DNA of 64,000 bases from Lutraria lutraria (taxonomy: Eukaryota > Mollusca > Bivalvia > Venerida > Mactridae), in assembly GCA_964023205.1 (NCBI GenBank), contig OZ026836.1, positions 1,743,501 through 1,807,500 of the forward strand, read 5' to 3'. The notes beneath the pieces are model-generated. The model did no database searches, was not told where the DNA came from, and saw only the letters and a list, made by a program, of their open reading frames with translations. The translations under genes and the position numbers were made by a program. This document shows, one piece after another, positions 58,692 through 64,000 of this stretch (its first letter is position 1; each line of letters begins with the position of its first letter).

Positions 58692-59257
58692 TCTGAATTC
58701 AATGTGAAGGTTAAGAGACATCTGTATTGTTTTGATACCTGCTGTATGGTAGACAAGGGAAGTGTTACATTTTGCCCAATGAAAATTTGGGGGATATTGC
58801 GTGCCTTGTAGATTCACGAATTTGTTCATACTTTGCTGACATGCTTAGCACCAGGCTGACATTATGGTTAAAACATATTTTTGAAACAATAACGTGTACA
58901 TGATTGTATTCAAATAATGAATATTTGTAAAATACATACATTACATGCTGCGCATGATACACGGTTACCTATAGCAAAATAAGCAACACGAATAAAGTGA
59001 TAAGTGTCAACAAAATACCAACCGTAAAAAGCTTCACCATAAAGTTCACCGTGAGTTCATAGAGCCGACATTATCCCTCATACGGAGGGATATCTCAAAT
59101 TCTTTGAAATATCTAAGATAATATTCTTTTCTCTGGGTTATAAACAAGCCAGGGTCATTTGGAGACGTTTCCCGTTATAACGGTGGATGAATATTACAGA
59201 TTTACTCTGGTTAGAATCACTGACCTTCCGATAACTTACTCTAATGTGAAGTTTGTC

Positions 59258-61066
59258 AGGACCAGAATGGCAAACCAACACACTGATGTTAGGGACCAGA
59301 ATGGCAAACCTACACACTGATGTTAGGGACCAGAATGGCAAACCTACACACTGATGTTAGGGACCAGAATGGCAAACCTACACACTGATGTTAGGGACCA
59401 GAATGGCAAACCAACACACTGATGTTAGGGACCAGAATGGCAAACCTACACACTGATGTTAGGGACCAGAATGGCAAACCTACACACTGATGTTAGGGAC
59501 CAGAATGGCAAACCTACACACTGATGTTAGGGACCAGAATGGCAAACCTACACACTGATGTTAGGGACCAGATTGGCAAACCTACACACTGATGTTAGGG
59601 ACCAGAATGGCAAACCAACACACTGATGTTAGGGACCAGAATGGCAAACCTACACACTGATGTTAGGGACCAGAATGGCAAACCTACACACTGATGTTAG
59701 GGACCAGAATGGCAAACCTACACACTGATGTTAGGGACCAGATTGGCAAACCTACACACTGATGTTAGGGACCAGAATGGCAAACCAACACACTGATGTT
59801 AGGGACCAGAATGGCAAACCGACACACTGATGTTAGGGACCAGATTGGCAAACCTACACACTGATGTTAGGGACCAGAATGGCAAACCGACACACTGATG
59901 TTAGGGACCAGAATGGCAAACCGACACACTGATGTTAGGGACCAGAATGGCAAACCGACACACTGATGTTAGGGACCAGAATGGCAAACCAACACACTGA
60001 TGTTAGGGACCAGAATGGCAAACCTACACACTGATGTTAGGGACCAGAATGGCAAACCGACACACTGATGTTAGGGACAAGAATGGCAAACCTACACACT
60101 GATGTTAGGGACCAGAATAGCAAACCGACACACTGATGTTAGGGACCAGAATGGCAAACCGACACACTGATGTTAGGGACCAGAATGGCAAACCAACACA
60201 CTGATGTTAGGGACCAGAATGGCAAACCTACACACTGATGTTAGGGACCAGAATGGCAAACCGACACACTGATGTTAGGGACCAGAATGGCAAACCGACA
60301 CACTGATGTTAGGGACCAGAATGGCAAACCTACACACTGATGTTAGGGACCAGAATGGCAAACCTACACACTGATGTTAGGGACCAGAATGGCAAACCAA
60401 CACACTGATGTTAGGGACCAGAATGGCAAACCGACACACTGATGTTAGGGACCAGAATGGCAAACCTACACACTGATGTTAGGGACCAGAATGGCAAACC
60501 TACACACTGATGTTAGGGACCAGAATGACAAACCTACACACTGATGTTAGGGACCAGAATGGCAAACCTACACACTGATGTTAGGGACCAGAATGGCAAA
60601 CCTACACACTGATGTTAGGGACCAGAATAGCAAACCAACACACTGATGTTAGGGATAGAATGGCAAACCTACACACTGATGTTAGGGACCAGAATGGCAA
60701 ACCAACACACTGATGTTAGGGACCAGAATGGCAAACCAACACACTGATGTTAGGGACCAGAATGGCAAACCGACACACTGATGTTAGGGACCAGAATGGC
60801 AAACCAACACACTGATGTTAGGGACCAGAATGGCAAACCTACACACCGATGTTAGGGACCAGAATGGCAAACCGACACACTGATGTTAGGGACCAGAATG
60901 GCAAACCAACACACTGATGTTAGGGACCAGAATGGCAAACCTACACACTGATGTTAGGGACCAGAATGGCAAACCGACACACTGATGTTAGGGACCAGAA
61001 TGGCAAACCAACACACTGATGTTAGGGACCAGAATGGCAAACCAACACACTGATGTTAGGGACCAG
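59258..61066. repeat. 34-bp minisatellite array, about 53 units
   Basis: The unit is GGGACCAGAATGGCAAACC followed by a variable base, ACACACTGATGTTA. It repeats without spacers for 1.8 kb with very high identity. The variable base is T, A or G, and rarer variants occur (AGATTGG at three units, AATAGC, ATGAC, one two-base deletion near 60655). Every junction creates TTAGGG. Because 34 is not a multiple of 3, it cannot encode a stable peptide repeat. It lies about 0.8 kb downstream of the TMEM26-like stop codon. Confidence 0.98.
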
Positions 61067-61194
61067 GTGATTACTTGTCAGAGACCATTACTACCACAGA
61101 TGTCCTTCAAGATAAACTTCTATACTATGGTATCAGATTTCTGTCATGTAGGTTAGAATAGAGACAGGCAATTGAAAAAGATTTTAACAAAATT

Positions 61195-61286
61195 AAGTCT
61201 GACAAGTTATATAAACATGGTTTATATTAGGTGACAAATAAAGTCTGACAAGTTATATAAACATGGTTTATATTAGGTGAAAAATA
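61195..61286. repeat. 46-bp tandem duplication
   Basis: AAGTCTGACAAGTTATATAA begins at 61195 and again at 61241. Each unit continues with ACATGGTTTATATTAGGTGA. The units differ at only a few positions. Confidence 0.95.
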
Positions 61287-61901
61287 TAACACTAAAACAT
61301 TGTAAAACAACATGCAATCTGAGTAAGTACTAGATATAATGTCTTCGTACACTTTAAAAAAAAACGGAATGTTAAACAACCCACATACAATCATTTACTT
61401 CATTTTTACATAATTACAATTATACCGTTGGCAACCACATGGATACTCTCAGCTACTTACGGAATCATGGTGTTATAAATGTGTGTACAATGGTACGAAA
61501 TTCCATAACATTCTGCATCACGAGAATTTAAGGTACATGTATTGATAACAATGACCAAATATATACTAATACCAAAAGTATATTATTACAAATTTTGTCT
61601 GCTCAAATGATTTGCCTTCTAATGTTTTGCATATTTCTGCAGCTGATAAAGGACTGGCATGAACTAAAGTACATGGCTTCTTACTACTTTCGGGCACAGT
61701 ATTCAATTCCTAGTACATAAACATCATTTATTGACTTAAGAACCGGTTAATATATGACAGTATTAGACTGCGCATGTATACATCAAATAAGAGATTTACC
61801 TACATGTAGTTAAACAACCAGTCAAATGGTACAAGCAAGGTACTAGTACTTTAAATGTGGTGATCAAACATTTCATTCGTTTCTATAATGGTATAAAAAA
61901 T

Positions 61902-62735
61902 TTAAAGACTCCCAAGACGGTGCGTGCTTGATCTTGCACTAATATTGTGTCTATTAACAATTCCTGGAGTAGCTAAATACTTATGTTTTCCATGGGTCAC
62001 AACAAACAATTGGGACGATGGTGGCGATGGTAATGAAACAGGCCGCATATCTTTAGGTGCGCGGAAAAATTTACCATTTGTTGCAAGGTAGGAATCCGAT
62101 TGTCTAGCAAAAATATGCCGAGAAAATCCAGTGCTTGACGTTTCATCGACGTGTATTTGTTTCTCCTCATCGACTTTGTTGTCTTTGTCATAGCATGGTA
62201 GACGAAAACATAAAATCACGAGTCGGTAAATAAGCAAAAGTACCGAAACAAAATTCTTCAACACGAAAAACACCAAACTGTACGTGACGAGTTGGAATTT
62301 GATCATGATATATAACCGCAGACAAAAGAATGGACCATCTTGTAGGACGATGCTGCTAATGGTCGCGAACACTTCCGAAAAGTGCTCTCCGCATGCGCGT
62401 GTTATTCTTTTCAAATGCGGACTTTGTAAATGATGTTTTTTATTCTTCTGCGCAAGTACCGGGACGAATTGCAAGAAACTTAAAGACCATATTACTAGAA
62501 TAGCGTAAGTGACATCTCGATCCTCCTGAACGACTTGTTCATCAAACACAGCATATAATTCCATGATATCAGAAGCCATTGCTAGATAAACAAGCAGAAG
62601 ATCTGACAGAGCAACCCTGGAAACACCAGCACGAGGCAGGATCCAACGACCAAACACTATTAGATACATGAGGAGTTCTTGCATCATTACTATCCATGTG
62701 GTGTCCTCAAATTCCAGTAAAGCCTCGATAGATAC
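61902..62735 (-). CDS. TMEM26-like gene, last exon
   Basis: The minus strand acceptor reads gacactatttcag, directly before GTATCTATCGAGGC. The exon gives 277 codons and ends TAA at 61902-61904. It holds the conserved membrane core and the tail with the CYDKDNKVDEEKQIHV linker. Confidence 0.85.
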   Translation of the reverse strand, partial: VSIEALLEFEDTTWIVMMQELLMYLIVFGRWILPRAGVSRVALSDLLLVYLAMASDIMELYAVFDEQVVQEDRDVTYAILVIWSLSFLQFVPVLAQKNKKHHLQSPHLKRITRACGEHFSEVFATISSIVLQDGPFFCLRLYIMIKFQLVTYSLVFFVLKNFVSVLLLIYRLVILCFRLPCYDKDNKVDEEKQIHVDETSSTGFSRHIFARQSDSYLATNGKFFRAPKDMRPVSLPSPPSSQLFVVTHGKHKYLATPGIVNRHNISARSSTHRLGSL

Positions 62736-64000
62736 CTGAAATAGTGTCAACAATAAAAATGGTGATTTCGCGAAAATTTGCGTTTTCTGAAATAGTTTGC
62801 AGATCCGTATTAATGTACATTTTTGTATTTACATGTAATTGCTCTTTATAAGACTATTTCGTCAATACAACCTGTAACAGACATTAGAAATCTAGCATTA
62901 GTATGTGAAATTAGACTACGAGCGTATTTTTGTGTGGCTGCATTTATTCCTACTAAAAGAAATCGGGTCAAATCCTAACGTTTCTTGTTCGATTTCTCGA
63001 GAATGGATTGGGCTAGGAATTGACTGGAACAAGCAGAACTGTTGTACGCTTTCTTATGGTATTATCAGTGGAGCGAGGTTGAATTCTGTGACATGTTTTT
63101 TATATAATGTAATTTTGGTTTAAATTAGACTGTTTTATAATTACAATTTTACCACCAAAGGTCAGTAACTACTGCCTGTGTCTGAAACAAAGATTTAAAA
63201 TTGTCGACCCATATTTTCATGAAAACAATCCGAGTAGCGACACGTGATACTGTTTCATTCTTCGCACGACATTGAAAACGTTCTCCCGGTAATACAAGAC
63301 ATAATACAAGCTCAAACTTTATTTTTTGTCGGACAAGATGAAGTTTAAACTTATATAATTAGGTCTTGTATTACCGAAGATGCTTTTTTAATGTAGTATT
63401 CGTTGCATTTCTAAATCATTACAATGAACATGTAGTACAAATGTGATCAAATCACCGCATTGTTTCATCTTTTTGTTAAAATAAAATGCATTACTGGCAA
63501 TTTTATATCTTAGCAGTATTATTACTTAAATACACACAGTGCAACCTCTCCAAAGCAACACCTTTTGGGAGTACCAAATTATGTTGTTGATGAGAGGTTG
63601 TTGCTCAAGAGAGGGCCGTTATGGAGAGGTTGAACAGTATTATCAAGCAAATGAAACATGAACACCGCGATATATTTCAAATGCAGAAAATTGTGATATA
63701 GCACGAACAGAAAATAATTAAGAAGAAAGCTCCGCTTTTAGCTCTCACCAGAATCCCAGAATCCGTGGTTGTACTTGGTAATGTTGAACTCAACATTGAG
63801 AGAGTTGTACTTTCTGTGATATTCCTGGTGATGTTTACTGACTCAGTACTGTTCGCCATATCTGTATAATTACCGGTATAGTTGCCATTTTCATAGTCAG
63901 GTGTTGTGCTACCAAGCAAAGACTGCGGCGTTGGTTGGAAATTTTCGAAAGCGGTCGCTCTCAGTTTGTCGTTTTGACTGAGCTGTAGAAACCACATTGA
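61902..64000 (-). CDS. TMEM26-like membrane protein, last two coding exons (5' part outside window)
   Basis: Two exons, 63749-64000 and 61902-62735, join in phase 0 (SGIL-VSIEALLEF) to give about 361 C-terminal residues. The first exon is a serine/threonine/asparagine-rich segment with five or more NxS/T glycosylation sequons, presumably extracellular. The second begins EDTTWIVMMQELLMYLIVFG and GRWILPRAGVSRVALSDLLL, which fit the TMEM26 family, followed by AMASDIMELYAVFDE, several hydrophobic helices, and a cytosolic tail of about 90 residues ending SSTHRLGSL. TMEM26 is a multipass membrane protein of poorly known function. The family call rests on recalled motif resemblance; human TMEM26 is about 370 residues, so this protein is longer if the upstream exons are typical. 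Confidence 0.8.
62736..63748 (-). other. Intron of the TMEM26-like gene
   Basis: A 1.0-kb GT-AG intron with donor gtgaga at 63748 and acceptor ctatttcag at 62736. It carries an internally deleted family C MITE at 63537-63639. An open frame at 62905-63123 on the plus strand has no support. Confidence 0.75.
63537..63639 (-). mobile_element. Pogo-like MITE, family C copy 7 (internally deleted)
   Basis: CAGTGCAACCTCTCCAAAGC and AACACCTTTTGGGAG at the left pair with GGCCGTTATGGAGAGGTTGA at the right. About 70 internal bases present in 53420-53594 are missing. It lies within the TMEM26-like intron. Confidence 0.8.
63749..64000 (-). CDS. TMEM26-like gene, penultimate exon (cut by window edge)
   Basis: The frame is open from the window edge (SMWFLQLSQNDKL) to SGIL before gtgaga. 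The sequons NYT, NYT, NST, NIT and NIT lie within about 25 residues, and the rest is rich in S and T. The methionine at 63997 is not the start, because the frame continues past the edge. Confidence 0.75.

Larger units (their letters stand above)
49630..59257. other. Gene-free stretch rich in short mobile elements
   Basis: No convincing exon is visible. Elements are listed separately: a palindrome at 50330-50404, family C copies at 51917, 53420, 56594 and 58651, family B copies at 52680 and 53769, and a 24-bp repeat at 53647. The open frame 50858-51208 (116 residues) has no recognisable domain and no good splice sites. Confidence 0.4.

Noticed and set aside
59258..61066. CRISPR-like regular repeat array
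   Set aside because: Units abut directly without unique spacers and the genome is animal; it is a minisatellite.
59258..61066. Telomeric TTAGGG tract
   Set aside because: TTAGGG occurs only once per 34-bp unit at the junction, so this is not a telomere repeat.

Overview
The window is animal nuclear DNA. It is AT-rich, with genes split into short exons by GT-AG introns, long gene-free stretches, an intron-containing tRNA-Leu, and dense short repeats. Protein content (a sodium/calcium exchanger, a TMEM26-like protein, and a death-domain protein with a TRADD-N-like region) and the repeat style suggest a lophotrochozoan, most likely a mollusc such as a bivalve. That assignment is inference. Exons were read by eye from splice signals and frame continuity; no search was run.

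Layout. Bases 418-548 are the last coding exon of an unidentified plus-strand gene, followed by a long 3' UTR-like stretch. From 7992 to 14385 lies a six-exon plus-strand gene for a protein of about 606 residues: an N-terminal death domain, a lysine-rich linker, a segment resembling the TRADD N-terminal domain, and an unidentified helical C-terminal half. Converging on it is a minus-strand SLC8-type sodium/calcium exchanger gene (15379 to 32267, twelve coding exons, 865 residues) whose frame is continuous across every junction. Its exons encode the alpha-1 repeat, a cytosolic loop with small cassette exons, two Calx-beta domains and the alpha-2 repeat. The stop codons of the two genes are about 1 kb apart and their possible polyadenylation signals interleave. 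From about 32.3 to 61.9 kb I see no convincing protein gene, only mobile-element debris, tRNA-related sequences, foldbacks and one possible first exon near 48.4 kb. At the right edge (61902-64000, minus) are the last two coding exons of a TMEM26-like membrane protein, with a 34-bp tandem array of about 53 units just downstream.

Repeats. At least four short dispersed families recur on both strands. One is a pogo-like MITE with ends near CAGTGCAACCTCTCC (seven copies). One is a ~190-bp element ending in AGTACTTTCAGTACTTTGAT (seven copies plus a fragment). One is a CAGTCAAAC-ended MITE made of GGCCTTTATTCA motifs (two copies, inverted). One carries TTATCCGAA motifs (two copies). Two tRNA-Leu(CAA) genes with near-identical introns lie 22 kb apart in opposite orientation, one inside the largest exchanger intron. 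The strongest candidate for something poorly described is the death-domain plus TRADD-N-like gene, probably an immune or cell-death adaptor.
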